Shown: positions 45,316-58,373 of the stretch, one piece after another
How the letters are laid out: each line of letters opens with the position of its first letter
Position numbering within the stretch: the first letter of the stretch is position 1
Assembly (NCBI RefSeq): GCF_001653235.2
Contig: NC_035790.1
Span: 3,968,001 to 4,032,000, forward strand
Source of the DNA: Pochonia chlamydosporia 170
Lineage: Eukaryota > Ascomycota > Sordariomycetes > Hypocreales > Clavicipitaceae
Direction: 5' to 3'
DNA: 64,000 nucleotides
Made by a program: the position numbers and the translations under genes
The notes under the pieces: generated by a model
Database searches by the model: none
What the model saw: the letters and a program-made list of their open reading frames with translations, nothing else
Told to the model about the DNA's origin: nothing

Positions 45316-45330
45316 AAAAAAAAAAAAAAA
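45316..45330. repeat. A15 homopolymer run
   Basis: Fifteen consecutive A on the plus strand, just right of the stop-rich block. It could be the relic of a retrotransposed tail, but no copy of a gene or SINE-like body is recognisable to its left. Confidence 0.7.
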
Positions 45331-48300
45331 GCAAGATCTCATCAAATTAGTCGTCAACGAAGAACAGATTACCTTGTGTCTCAAATAGGTACCCCAACAA
45401 CACAACCTTGCGTGCGGGGGAGTGAACAAGCTCCTACTAATACGTGTACGTAGGGCTACTTCTTTCTCAGCCTTGCATTGACAAAAAGCATGTCTCTGGA
45501 ATCCCTTGCACCTTCTCAGAAGAAAACAGATTGTGACGGGCGTTTGGAACCACAATCTGCTAAATGGATAGCTTTCGTTTGCCCCCCGCCAAAGGCGTGA
45601 AATGGCTTGCAGGCCGAACGTGCTAGCTTTGATGGGCAAGCATGCTTAGGTGTGGTGGGGAAACCCTTGAATTGTAGAGCGTGCATTGACTTGATCAACT
45701 TCAAGAGAGGCACCTCAAAAATGAGAGACGTAGTGGATGGTGGTGATACAAGGTGAGTTATTTCTCCGATGTGGCTAATCGGTGACTGGTCTTGGCTTTT
45801 TTTGTGTCTTTCGACCGTGTGAAGAGTCTTGGATGGCAGGGACTGTGGCGCTGCCACGGTTGACAGGAAAGGGTGTGGTGCAGTGCGGGATGAACAGGCC
45901 AGACGGGATGGCGGGCTGGAGTCTTGGTGATCGGGCCGTGATAATTGTCGAAGTGGCCATGACTGAAGCCGTGCAAAAGTTTGCCGACTCCGCATTTGGT
46001 GCCATTCTGTAAAAGTTGCAATGTGCTCGTGTCTCGGATGACTGCTGCTTGTTATTTGAGATGGTGCGGTGGGCGTTGTCTCGTTATTGTTTGTCGTTTG
46101 ACGACAGCGATTCACTCGGAGAGGCTGTGGTATATTTGGTCCGTTGATGTTCCTTTGTATTTGTCAAATTCTTCTTGCCACATGGTCTTATCCATGTAAG
46201 CACTCTGAGATACAGTTCTCAAGACGCTGCACGCCGGAGGACATTCCGTTTTCACAAAGCACACGGACCCGACCAACACCACCAATCCAAACTGGGGAAA
46301 AGAGATGGCTGGGCAATAAAAGGAGCAACGAAAAAAAGAAGAGAGGAAAAGCTGAGCGATTCCGAAATTGGTACAATGCCTTCCTCGCCGCTCGAGACCT
46401 CCAGTTCTCGTTGGAGCCCGCACACCGTTTTTGGCGTCCTTTGAGAACCTTGCAGCTGAATCTGCAAGTGATCGCTGGCATAGTAGCCAAAAATGTGACG
46501 GCCCAGGATCAAGACTCCCTGGCTCGGAAGAGCATTTCTTACCCGGTGCAAGGGCTGCCACATCAGTGTTACTGTGATAACATCCCCCCCCGAGACTCTG
46601 ACCTTTTAGTTCCCAACTCCCCAACATGGTTGTAAATCTCAATCCTTCGGGCCGCGATAATGGGCCGCCTGTGGAGAAGGAATTGGCCTCACGAATCATG
46701 AGCTTGTAGAATGATGATTCGGCGAGGGGAAACAAAACTAGTATCATTAGTTCCGTGGCTGAAGAAAGAGTAATGTACTTATGTTTTGCGTTTTCCCTTG
46801 GCTGTTGGCCGTTTCTGCATTCCAGACTGGGCGTCGTGGTGTGTAAGTCTTATTTCAGCTTCAGAGCCGGAGTTGATGGTTGGTTGACGAAAATGCCCCC
46901 AGTCCTTACATCTGTAGGGCATGATTCTTGCTATGGGGATTCCCGATTGATTGAAGAGAATGAGATATGAAATCCTCGGTCCTTGGGGAGATTCAATGCT
47001 CACACATCAGTAGCCGAGGGGGTAGGCGCTTTGACAAACTGTCGAGCAGTGCCTAGCATTGCCGATTTCCGTTTCCGTCCATTGATGAACTTCTGAATGG
47101 CAGCAATATTGAAATGTCAGGTTTGTCAGTACCAAATATTTCCCAAAACTAAATCTTTGGGTGATTGCTGTGCTGTTGATACAGTAAATCTCCTTCACGT
47201 GGCGTATCTCAGCACTGGACTGCTCGGTGCGCCAACCGGAGGCCCAAGAAATGTGAATGCCACAAAGGCAGGGCCAAGGCAGGATTGTGCATCGATCTAT
47301 GTTGCCAATATCGTAGACTGAGGCGGTCTACCCATGCTATTTCCTCGATATTACGTGCGGAGCTGCTGGATCTCGAATCACACCTCCATTCACAGCGCAT
47401 CAAAACTCAAGCCATGTCCGAGGTGGTTTGGAGCCAGAGCAAGGTGTCTTGGACAAGGGTTGCCACGGCCATCAATGTGGCGTACTGGTGAACATATTAC
47501 CTACCATCAAGGCAAACTCTCTCAGAGTGTTCGCCACCATGTAGAGCTGTCACGTTATTGAAAATTGGCCCCGGTCCGCATTCTTGTTGGTGATACCTCA
47601 AAAACTTGCCTTCGTCAGGCCAGTTGAACTGCTCTTCAGACTCGGCAGCCCTGCCGGGTTCCATATGGAGTAGTACGATCCACCCCTCGTGGGGCCTGAC
47701 CCCGGAATTCTGTTTTCTCCCAATAGAGTAGATAACCAGCAAGTAAAGATGCCGAAGTTGCGAGGAGTGAAGCGAGGTATAATCAATTCGTCTTCCGTAT
47801 GTTCTTTCTATCCCGTGTGAAAATACGTGTAACCAGTCTTGCCCATCGGTGGGCCATTCGGTCTGAGGTGCGGAATATGTGATTCCACAGACATATCTTC
47901 ATAGCTAGCTCGGTTCGTAGCATCAAGGCGCACACACACCATCGGCCGAGCCGGCATTGACAGACATCACATTTGGATCTTCAGGGCACGGGAATGAAGA
48001 GGGGAAAGGGCCGTCTCTTACAAGACGAGACCCTGAACAGGGACGGGCCGCTTAATACGAATCGCAAACGTTGCGGCATCGAGGTTGTTGGTTGGTGTTG
48101 TTCATGTGGACTTTTTGCCATCGCCCTGCTTGCAGACATCGGCGATCTGTTGGCTAGGCGCAATAATTGGATAAAAACCGAGGTCGGTGGTGATATGAGA
48201 GAGGTTTAGCTTCAAGAGCAACGGACCAACTAAGAAGATCAGAAGGTTAAGCCAAGGGATGGCCATGAAGGAGCTTCAAGGGTTGTTACCTAAGCTGGCA

Positions 48301-51300
48301 TGGTAAGCGAGTGAAGAAGCCATTGCATACGCAGCCGGGGGGAGAAACATGTTGAGCAGGAGGATCGGCCCACTATTCGCCAGTGAACGAGCCAGCGAGT
48401 ACATGATGTGATAAAATAGTCACCCAAAGAGTGCAAACTGTCTGGTCTGTCAATGGATTTGGTGAGGTATGGAACATGCTACATGGTCTCGTATGGCTGG
48501 TTGAGGTCGAATGCTTGACTTTGGTCTCGTCTGCCAACGTGGAGAGGCAAAGAGGGAAAGCTTGAGAGGTGGAAGGAAAGATGGCCCAAGCTCGTCAGGG
48601 CCCATTTTAATCCCTGTCATTGGAGTGGCGGCCGGGAGAGGGCGATTAGATCCTTGCAGCAGCCGTGATGACGAATATGATTGGCCTGTTCCTTACTCAC
48701 ACATGCAGCAAGCGCAGCCAATCGATGTTAGAAAAAAACGTCGGCGCTTCGAACCGTTCTTCGATTCGAAAATCGGCTGGCTCAGCCCCACTTTCGACCG
48801 CAGCCCCAAACTGCCCCATCTGCAGCTCTCTGCCACAGGAAGGCCACAGAGCCCAACCACATGTCTTTGTCCCAAGGCATGATTTCCGCTGGAGCAGCGC
48901 CATGGACGCTCTGGAGAGGACTGCAAGCCTGCCAGAGCATCTTGATGGCACTTTATTGGTGGTAGTGAGATGAGCAGGAATTTATTTTAAACAGTCAGTC
49001 ACGCACCGGTCCTGCCTGCGGAGCACGATCCGTCACCGTTGAACCAGACTAACGAACTGCTGGCCAGATGGGTGTAGGAGGATGGGATTCGAGGACAGGA
49101 ATGGATATGGAAATGCAACGTTTGCGCGAGTTACGGGGGCTTGGCTGTGGCAACCCATGAGCGACAGATACAGCGTCTGTCAGGCACGAGTGTTCATGCG
49201 AGCAGAAGGGTACCAAGAAGAAAAAAGTCCAAAAAAAAAGAGAGTTTGACAACATGATTCATCAATGGCATCTCTTGACCCTTCAACTGCCCAAGGGGTT
49301 TCCCAGCGATCTTCTGCAGTGCAACCATGCGAACCCCACAAACTTGGGAATAAAACCAGGACTCAAGTCATGGATGGCTGGCTGTATGTACCCAAGCATG
49401 TATGGACACATGTATGTCTGCGTTGGACATCTGTGTCCTGCCAGCAACGCCGTGGCAAATGGGGTCTGAAAAGAGGTGGCATGAGCGCCCGCAGACGCCG
49501 GATTATGCATTATAGGACAAGGCCAAAGGTAAAAAAACGGAAACAGGTGTCTGAGGATTAAAGCCCAATGGCCAGCTTCAGGCTAGGGGAAAGGGTATCA
49601 GGACCATTATGCTTACGGGGTGCTTTTGATACGGATTGTATTTCATGCCGCGACACTAGGCAATGCCATGGCGGATAACTTGACGTTGGACTAGCAAGCC
49701 TAGACAAGGGTGCCTTTGGCGTGAACAAGTCGTCTAATGTGCTAATTCGTCACTTGGATGGCGGATACTCCTATTAAAGCAACATCACTTGGATATCTCT
49801 GGTGCAGAAATACGGAGTAGATGTGCTGTATGGAACACCGAGAGGCGACTTTCTGCCTCGTGCCTATCATCCTTCCCGGGACCCATGTCTCACAGATCCA
49901 GTAATTGTTCGTCCCATTGTGACGCCAGGTCTCGAGTTTTTTATCGTGACTCGCCGGTGCCACTTGAATGAGGTCCATTCATGGGCCACGGGCTGCCTCG
50001 ATGACTTCTCCAAGGCTGAATGGCTACTGCACATGACCATGTTGCCATGATGAACAACAACGAACCGATGACAACGACCGCAAAGGGATATTCCGTAATA
50101 TTTCTTTTCATTTGCTCTGACCGTTCTTTGGTTCTTTGGGCTTGTTGATCGTCCTAGTCTCACCAAAAGGACTCTAATTAGTATGGGTACGGCAGTCTGT
50201 CACAGCTATCCACTGGCTGCCCGCTCAGCCAGCAATTTAGGCGCCGCGATGCGACGACACTTCAAGAGGAAGGGGGATTCGTCACACCACCTCGAATGAC
50301 CTTGTCGAGCATGCTGGAACACCCTGGTCTCCCTTGTTTTCTTCTGCCTATTCGCATGTCTTGTCCTTGCCATGTCTGCACTTAATCCTTATCCGTACCA
50401 GCCATGCACCCACCATGTCACCACCAAAATACCCTTGCCATGCTTTGTGTAGTGCAGCGCAGTCTGTTGCCGTACCGTGCCATGCTACTTGGTGGTGCCC
50501 AGTCGTTATACCATGCCATGTTTTCCCCCCCATGTACTCCGTATGCTGTAACTAGTATTCCGTAGCATAGTCGTAGATCCCTGGTCTTTTTTCTGGCCTC
50601 TCTGACTCTGTTGTTGGGTGAAGTCTGGTCTCGTTTGTCTTGCTTGTGCCAGACTGGACCCTCTTGGTCGTCTATTTGTCTGCCGACTCGCCCATACATG
50701 TCAAGTACATGTACCCTGCTCGACCTGCACCAATACATTCTACTTCACTTCACTGCACCTGCCTCTTTCCTAATCCTCCGTTCCGGCCTCCTTCCTTCCT
50801 TCCCACAAGACAAACCACAACACCATTTTGGAAACGAAACACACAAGAAAAAAAACGTCAAACCGCCATTCCTGTTTCATTACGAGCCGAGAACGCACAG
50901 TTTACAATTCCGCGAATTATTCGTTCCCTGGCCATCTCGTGTAACCAGAGCCACGAGCACGCCTGTTCCTCGACAGTGTCCAAACAAGCGCCGACCCTGG
51001 TCCACCTCCTCTTTGAGGCGGGCCGCCGTCACCAAACAACCTCGTCTCTTGTCGCTGTCTTGCGCGCTCTCTCCGCACGGTGAATGTCATTTTGTGATAA
51101 CCGCCACCGTCTTTTTCTCTGCTTACAACTTCAACTGTGTTCCCTTCAACAAAAATTTTGGATACAATTTTTCGCCCACGTTACACGCCGAGGCCGAGAC
51201 ATATCGTTGCGGTGTGAGCGACAAACAATCGCAGAGTGCAAGCCTACACTCTCTGCTCCCCACACCGTCCTCTCCAGTGCGACGACAAACTTGGCGCATT

Positions 51301-51803
51301 CCTCTTCCGAAACCGCTGGCTTCCTTTGAACAGTTTTACCGTGAATAGGGATATACATTACTTTCCGCCTGTAACGACAGAAGTTTTCCTTTGCTTTGGG
51401 CTGCAGAACGGTGATCCGACAGGTCACCATTTGCTTGCATCGCTCCGCGAGCAAGTAGAATCGAATACGTGTTAATGATGGTCTAAGAGTATTAACGTCG
51501 CAACCATCGTCGATTTTCCCCGCTGTTTACTTCTTGTGCGAGGGAAGAAGAGACCCATCTCAAGACCGCCACCCTCAAACGGGCAGGCATTTCGACGACT
51601 ACCGTGGTACGGTCCATATACCGTTCCACGGGGGGCTTGTCAACCCGTCGAACACTGCGGAGGACGACAGCATCTTTCTGCGGGGCGCCCAAAGTATCAA
51701 TTTCTGTTTCTGCAGATTCCCGACAAGAATCAGAGCACGCTCTAAACCCCGAGTTCCCGTCTGATCTCTCTAGGTGTCGGTGTCCATTCATATCAGGGTC
51801 GCT

Positions 51804-54800
51804 ATGTCTGCTTCATCGAGGAATCGCACAGTGATGAGCTCTGGAAAGTCATCTACTGCCAGAGGCGAACGAATTCAAGACGTCACCACGATGCCACCAG
51901 TAAAAGACTTGAAGTTTTTCGACCCATGCGCCGCTACGGCCTCCATGTTTCTCTATGCGCAAGGCGCCTCTGTTGTATGCTCCCACCATGACACTCTGAC
52001 CATTGAGCGAAGGTTTTCAAGACATTCACATCCGATTCAATTACTTGCTGTCGATAACCAGAGTGAAACTGGTGGCGGCCGTCTTGTTGTTAGTTACGAT
52101 GCCAACCAACTAGCAATTGTCTGGGATTTAATGACTGGCGATGAGGTCGCCCGATTTACATCCTATGAGACGTTAACTACTGCTGCATGGATGCGCAATG
52201 GGAATGTAGCTTTTGGTGAGTCTAGTTGATACCGCAATGTCGAAAGACCTCTCTATATGTCTTAGCTTACGACTAACTGCAACGTTTATAGGAAACACGC
52301 AAGGAAGCATCATCCTTTTTGAGCCCACCACCTCAGAACATATTTCTTCAAGAACAATTGATCAAATTGCGGTTACGGCGCTAGCCCCTTCCGCTGACTG
52401 CAGAACATTCGCGATTGGGTACGTATCAGATGAACATCATCCATGTTATCGCTGCACGGTAATATCTATGCTAACATCTGCGTTAGGTATCAAAATGGAT
52501 CTCTGCTAATAGCAAATTTGCAACCGAGATTTACCATAATGCACAGCTTTTCAACATCGAGAGCGCCGTCGCCCATAGTAACACTTGCATGGCATGCTTC
52601 CTCATCACGTCAAAAATCGGACATGTTGGCTGTGCAAACACATGACGGTGACCTTCGGGTTTGGAGTGTGGCAAAAAATTACACCTCTGAGGAAGACGTC
52701 AAAGTGGTGAGAATACTTCGACGCCGAGACAGCTCCGTGCCTGGACCCAACTGGATGGGTTGGTCAAAGAACGGCCGTATCATCCAGTTCTCAGACTCGT
52801 ACGTGTAACCTTATCACAAGACTCTTGCGCTACCCACCCACACTATTGTCTAACTTCACATCAGGGAAACCCTATCGTGGGATGTACGAACGAAACATGT
52901 TACCTTTGATTCCATTCCCACTTTGGAGCATGTGAAAGGTTTAGCGGTTTATGGCCCAGGTGCGACGCTTTTCACAGTAGGACCAAATGGGACGGTTCAG
53001 CAGTTTGATCTTAATTCGCCTTCCATCATGGTTGCAAACGTCCAACACCCCATAACACTCTTACCACCGTCGCCTCCCAACTCAATTGAAGAACCTGGTA
53101 ATAAGTCGGCACATTCAGTCACTACTATCCATACGTCTGAATCAGAATCCAGCTCTGTGCCGTTTGAGGTAGGCGTTTCTGAAAGCGACGAGGACCAGAT
53201 GTCACCGTTTGCTCGTTTCTCTCGCCGACCTCATCTTGACTCTTCTGGAGGTGAGATGTCTTATGATTCTGGAAGCCCGGTATCCAGTCGCAGCGGGGTG
53301 TCGTCTCTTTCCAAGTCGTCTGCTGGTTCACGGACACCAGGCCATCACCCAGGATCTTTGAGGTCTAGAGGAATGACAGAGAACACTTATATCTCTGCTG
53401 GTTCATCCCTCAGATCATCAACTGTTGGTCGAAAGGAACAGGATAATTACTCTATGGGCTATTCGCTACCTTCAACAAGCGGGCCATCCATGACATCGTC
53501 AAGGTCCAGACACAGACCGTCTCGACTAAGACACGAGGTGCCCCGAAGTCCTGACGACAACAAGGTGCATGACTTGTTTAAATTCACACGTACCCGCTTA
53601 AGCGACATTCCTTACAAGCATCCTATGCGATCTGACAACTCTCGCCTGACAAACGATGATTTGAGAAAGCAAATGCTGAGTACGATCTTTGGATGGCATA
53701 AACCGGTGGAAGACTTGATTAGGGATGAAATGAGCAGGCACCCAGCCGGCTCCGCGGGCCGTATTCTTCTAGCAAAGTGGCTTGGCGATATAGATGCCGA
53801 TATTATGGTAGGCTCGTCTGAGAACATGAGCTCGTCAGACTGGATGCTACTTGCTCTGAGCGGTATCGGTGGTCAGCAGTCGCAGCACAAACTTGGGCGG
53901 GCTTATGTTCAGCGTTTGCTGGAAAGCGGTGATGTGCACGTGGCTGTTACTATTATGCTCGGCATGGGCGATGACAACGACGCCATCGAGGTTTATGTGT
54001 CTCACAAGCGCTACATGGAGGCTCTGATCCTTACCTGTCTTACATACCCGGGTGTTTGGGAACGTCAGGCTGCCATAATTCGCAAATGGGGTGAATGGGC
54101 TGTGCAACATGGCCAGCAGCAACTGGCTATACGGTGCTTTGCTTGTACAGACCAGGAATCTACCGAACCCTGGAGTTCCCCTTCGGCGGTTCAGCTAAAC
54201 TTCCAGAGCATCACGGCGAGCATTCCCGAGATCCTAAGCCCGCCTCTGTCGCCGCCGGGGATTCAACGAGGCCCTCAGCGCAGCATTGCCAAGACGTCTG
54301 CACTTAAGCTTATTACTTCTTTTGGTGACCAGAGCAAAAAGTCGCGATTCTATTCCCAGGGAGATGGAGGACAGACACCAATCGCGGCTGGGGTTACTCC
54401 GATTGCTGAGTCGGCCATTTCCCCAGGTGGTTATGATGCAGCCACGGCATTTTTGCGTCCATCAACCAACAGCCGATTCAACACACCTACTTCCGCCCGA
54501 CCTAGCGGTTCGAGTTATGGACGCGGCAGACTTCCGTCGATTGGAGAAGTTCCACTGGACTTGAACCGTGAGACGCTCCAAGCGGCGGAGAAAGCTAACC
54601 AAAAGGAAGTCCGGCAGGGGCATCTGCGCATGTCATCAGCGGAACAAGATACTTTGGCGGCAGGTATTTCACTGCAGCGAGCTGCAACAGCCAGTCCAAT
54701 GATGATGAGAGATGGCTACCAGAGGGTCGTAAAGGGCTACGAAGGCGAGCGGCCTCCGTCACCCAACCAAGATATCCTGAGCAGAATGCAGGAGGCTCGT

Positions 54801-56837
54801 TCGAACCATAGAAACGGCTCGCGTGACCGCATTCCTCGAGGTATCAACCTCCAACTCAAGCCTCTGGAACAGCAGGCTATGGGAGAAGTGACGTCTCCAG
54901 AACAGTCCGTTGCCTCTTCTACTCGCTTCCATTGGCCCTCAAGACGTCGTGGTCCGGGATCAGTCGCAAGCTCCATAACGTCTACATCAAGCGCGGGAAG
55001 GAGCCTACGGGCAAACCAGAGACATCGAGACGACTACATTCATAGCCTGGAAGCTGCCAATCACTACTCCAAGAGGAATCGTAGCCGTGGTGGAAGCACA
55101 GAGCGAGCTCGCGATTCATCCCGTGGCCGCCACGGCAGCCGGGAAAGACGCACAAAGTCGAGAGAAGCATCCGAGGAGCGCGGGCGAACCTCCGCACGAG
55201 CCTGGACAAAGCCCAAGAGATCACCAACCTCCCCTATTCCCATGTCTCCAGAGGACCTCGCCAACCTGAGTACACCCAAGTACTTTGACGTCGGCGACCC
55301 GGCTACAGCTAGGAAGTCAAGCGGTACCAAAGCAAAAACCGGCAGCAGAACCTCCAGTCGCGGCAGTCAACGCCGCAGTCCCGACGGCCGGGCTCGACCA
55401 GCTGCGCTGGACATTCGAGGCAGAACTCATGGGCAAGAAGACTCTCATCAACGATCTCCGTCGTCTCCCGTGCCCCTCTCGGCAACTGCGGCGTTACATT
55501 ATCAAGGCTCCGAAGATGAAGAGGATTTCAAAAAAGCCATGCAAGAGCAGGAAAGCTTTAGAGCGAAGCACAGCCGAAGCGCAAGCCGCGGCCTCAACTC
55601 TCCCATTGTTACTAAACGGGAAAGATCTGAGAGCCGTCGCAGAGAAGCCGCGGAGGCACTTGACACCCTTCCACCTCTTGTTGCCCATGCTCGTGCCGCG
55701 TCCACTGAGCACGCAGGAGACTTAAGACAGATGAAAGATGAGCGTCAGAGGAAGAAGGAACAAGCAGCCCGTGAGCTTGAAGAACGTCGAAAGTCACTTG
55801 CGAAAAGGCCACAGGCACCTCAGATCCCTCACCCAAACGAGATCAACAACTCCAACCTACGAATTGGTGTTGAAATGGCTGACCCAAAAGACCTCGACGA
55901 CTTGCCCCCTCGTTGTGCGACAGAGCCGCCAAAAAGCATGTATGCGAGAAGTGGCCCTCACATTGGCCTCCCAGCAACTCCGAAGGCCATGAGATTAATT
56001 CTTGAAGCCGAGAGTAGTAGCAAGATGAACATTGGTGCTCCAGAAGTGCCGCAAATACCGCCAAAGTACAGTCAAACTGAATCGGCCGGGCCATCACCAC
56101 AAAAGGAAGAAAGTGTGCAGCCATTGACGTTGCTTCCATCCACGGTGTATCAACCACCACAGAAACTAGCCATACCTCGAAGCATGTCAGCCCCTATTCC
56201 CGACGAGCCCAGCCCAAACCGATATTCAAGAAAGGCCAGCGCTGGTGAAATCCGAGGTATCGACGAGGTAGTGCAAGGTGGACGACGCCGTTCACAGGAA
56301 GAACCAGCACCGCCGCCTCCTCCTCCAGCTCCTTCGGCACCACCAATGCTGAAAGAGCTACAGCACTTGGCCATTCCACCGCCTCCTCCTCCTGCTCCTC
56401 TGCCACATGCACAGAGATCACACAAAGGCGGAGCCCTCGCTTCAGGGATGATTGAGATTGTGATGGATGAGGATGACAATGCCCCCATTGCTGCAGCCCC
56501 TAACGATGGCATGGTGCCCGTTCTTGCGCCACCAGCACCTCCCTCCAGGGGCCACAACCGCGGACGAAGTGTAGGGGATGGAAGCTTTACTGGACGGCTG
56601 TCGCGGACCGGAGAGCGCGTCAGGTCGGCGAGCCGCAGTCGCAAAGACTCCAGAGCGAGCATCAAGTCGCCACCGCTGGAGATTCCGGCGGATGGAGCCT
56701 ACAGAGCGAGCATGCTTCGATCACCCGTTGCGGGAGTGCCTCCGCCAATGATGTATGATCCTGACGTGATTCGGTCTCCGATTGAGTCGAGTGGAAAACA
56801 CATGTCGACCGGGTTGCACGAAAGCGAAATGTTTTAA
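51804..56837 (+). CDS. Large WD40 scaffold protein, probably HAM-5/IDC1 type
   Basis: Exons 51804-52215, 52292-52418, 52487-52798 and 52865-56837 give 1607 residues. The first 340 or so are WD40-like blades (VVSYDANQLAIVWDLMTG, then GSIILFEP, GDLRVWSV, ETLSWDVRT, GTVQQFDL). A very long Ser/Arg/Pro-rich and mostly disordered part follows, with an alpha-helical segment (about 500-690) rich in VAVTIMLGMGDDNDA-like repeats, a charged coiled coil (about 1240-1265, KKEQAARELEERRKS) and two proline-rich runs near 1430-1465. This architecture and length fit HAM-5 of Neurospora (1686 residues), the scaffold of the MAK-2 MAP-kinase cascade for cell fusion; the assignment rests on architecture, not on a search. 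The first ATG of the frame is 51804; an upstream GTG is unlikely. The three short introns keep frame. Confidence 0.7.
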
Positions 56838-58373
56838 GTTTGTTAGAAGCAGCATTTGCATTGACACACGTCAATTGGCCGAGCAAGGCTTTCGCTGGTC
56901 AATCTCGTTCGTTCTTCTTTTTATGTTTTTGCGTTGCCTGATTTGTTGCTGTTTTTGTTCTTCTTCTTTCCTCCTTTGCTCCGCCCTTTGTTCTGAACTT
57001 GGTTTCGTTCGATTCTTTCAAGGCGATTTGCGTTGTTGACCCTCTCTGTATGAGGACATGACATGCACATTTCGCGATTAGAGCCTGCTGCGTTGGTATG
57101 TTTGGGAGGTGAAGGGGAGGCGTTGGTGATGGGAAAAACAGCATGGCCTTTTATGACGACCATTTCTCCACATATATTGCACCAGCATGAACCAAACGCT
57201 GGATTAGATGATGACAAAACCTTGCAAAATCTTTTCTCATATTTACATTTTACATATACTTCTCGACCATCTCCTTCATCATCTTGTACCATTTATTTAT
57301 GGGCCAGCGAGTGTACATTGAGCAGGGAGGAGTCGTATTGAGCCCTGTGCATTCGCGTTTTAGCCTGGTTTCTGCATTACTATTTCACTTCATGACTGAT
57401 GAAAGGGGTTGAGAGGAGATGACTGGGACTACGAAACGTGGTGACGAGCATGTGGGGGAAAACTGCCATCTTGTGGTTGGAGAATGAATGGTATGGTGGT
57501 GCTTTATACAATGCTGCCTCGCGGCAACTTGTTCGAAGGCAGTAGCAGTAGTTATGAATGCTTGAATACAAATGATGGCAGTCTCAAATTGCATTTTGTC
57601 TGATGTGTGGTGTGTGGTGTGTGGTGTGTGATGTCTGATTTCTGGTCTGATGTGTGATGTCGGTTGCCTGCGAAGTGGGTTTGGGGAGAGAGCACATGTA
57701 AGTCGGCGTGCCCCGAGGGGTTCGAAACCCGAGCATGACAACTCGTACAATAAGAAACGCGGATTCCGACATCAATTACAGCATCTTCTCAATATAAATA
57801 ATGTTCATTTGTAATTTTTCAAAATAATGCAAGACGGAAAAAAGACCAAAAAAAAAGAATAGTGGCGTTGGCATCTCCATCTCGCTCAACCAACCCAAGC
57901 CCCTCACGGTCGTTATCCAGCCCGCCACGCGACGGGGGAGAGTTCTCTGCAGAGTGAATCCTCTCTCAAGTGTCATCTCCAGTGCTTAGGGCCGCTTGGC
58001 AAATCGCAGGTTACCCATGCGAGCAAGACGGCCACCGCAGCGTTCGGGCTGGGCGCCAGGCGAGGGGGATCTGACGGGGTTGGGTGGATGGTTGAGATGC
58101 TAAGGGTTAGCGCAAGATAAATCGAGAGACTTCGCCGTTGGACCATTACAGCCGAAAATTTTGCCCGAGTTTTAACTTATATACCTTAGCCTGAAAGTGG
58201 GGCACATTTTCCCTCCTGGGTATGGAGCTTGTGACAGCTTCAACTGGGCATCACTTTACATTCTGCATACCACGAATTGATTTGATTGCGGGCAAGATTA
58301 CACTCGTTAGGACCATTCTTTTTTGACTGTCATCATCTTTCAACATGGTGCGCAGTTTGTGCTAAACACCACC
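56838..58373. other. Intergenic region, WD40 gene 3' end to GPI15-type promoter
   Basis: About 1.5 kb with no supportable gene. It contains a TGTGTGG-type repeat tract at about 57604-57655. A short GGTTCGAAACC sequence near 57719 resembles a tRNA T-loop but lacks the stems. Confidence 0.45.
57604..57655. repeat. Imperfect TGTGTGG/TGATGTG tandem repeat
   Basis: Units of GTGTGTGGT and TGATGT alternate on the plus strand for about 50 bases in the 3' region of the WD40 gene. Confidence 0.6.

Larger units (their letters stand above)
41075..51803. other. Gene-poor region of about 10.7 kb
   Basis: No supportable gene. It includes a (CT)13/(AC)5 microsatellite (41951-41990), the AT-richer stop-rich block (about 43110-45170), an A15 run at 45316-45330, TATGGAGTA at 47664-47672, TACGGAGTA at 49811-49819 and TACTCCGTA at 50535-50543. 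Frames of up to 245 codons exist, but the longest (50611-51348) is C+T-biased leader sequence of the WD40 gene, and the 211-codon minus frame at 46112-46747 has no domain signs. The last kilobase is probably the long 5' UTR of the WD40 gene, perhaps with a leader intron ending CTCTAG at 51773. Confidence 0.5.

Noticed and set aside
45782..46012. A 76-codon plus frame with protein-like ending
   Set aside because: It has only a GTG start, no domain and two overlapping minus frames of the same length.
46112..46747. A 211-codon minus frame in the gene-poor region
   Set aside because: No recognisable domain, mixed composition, overlapping plus frames of similar size, and chance occurrence is plausible in 64 kb.
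50611..51348. A 245-codon plus frame before the WD40 gene
   Set aside because: C+T-biased leader; no domain, and position and composition fit a 5' UTR.
57714..57738. GGTTCGAAACC resembling a tRNA T-loop
   Set aside because: The flanking bases do not form a five-pair T stem on either strand and no acceptor, D or anticodon arm is found.
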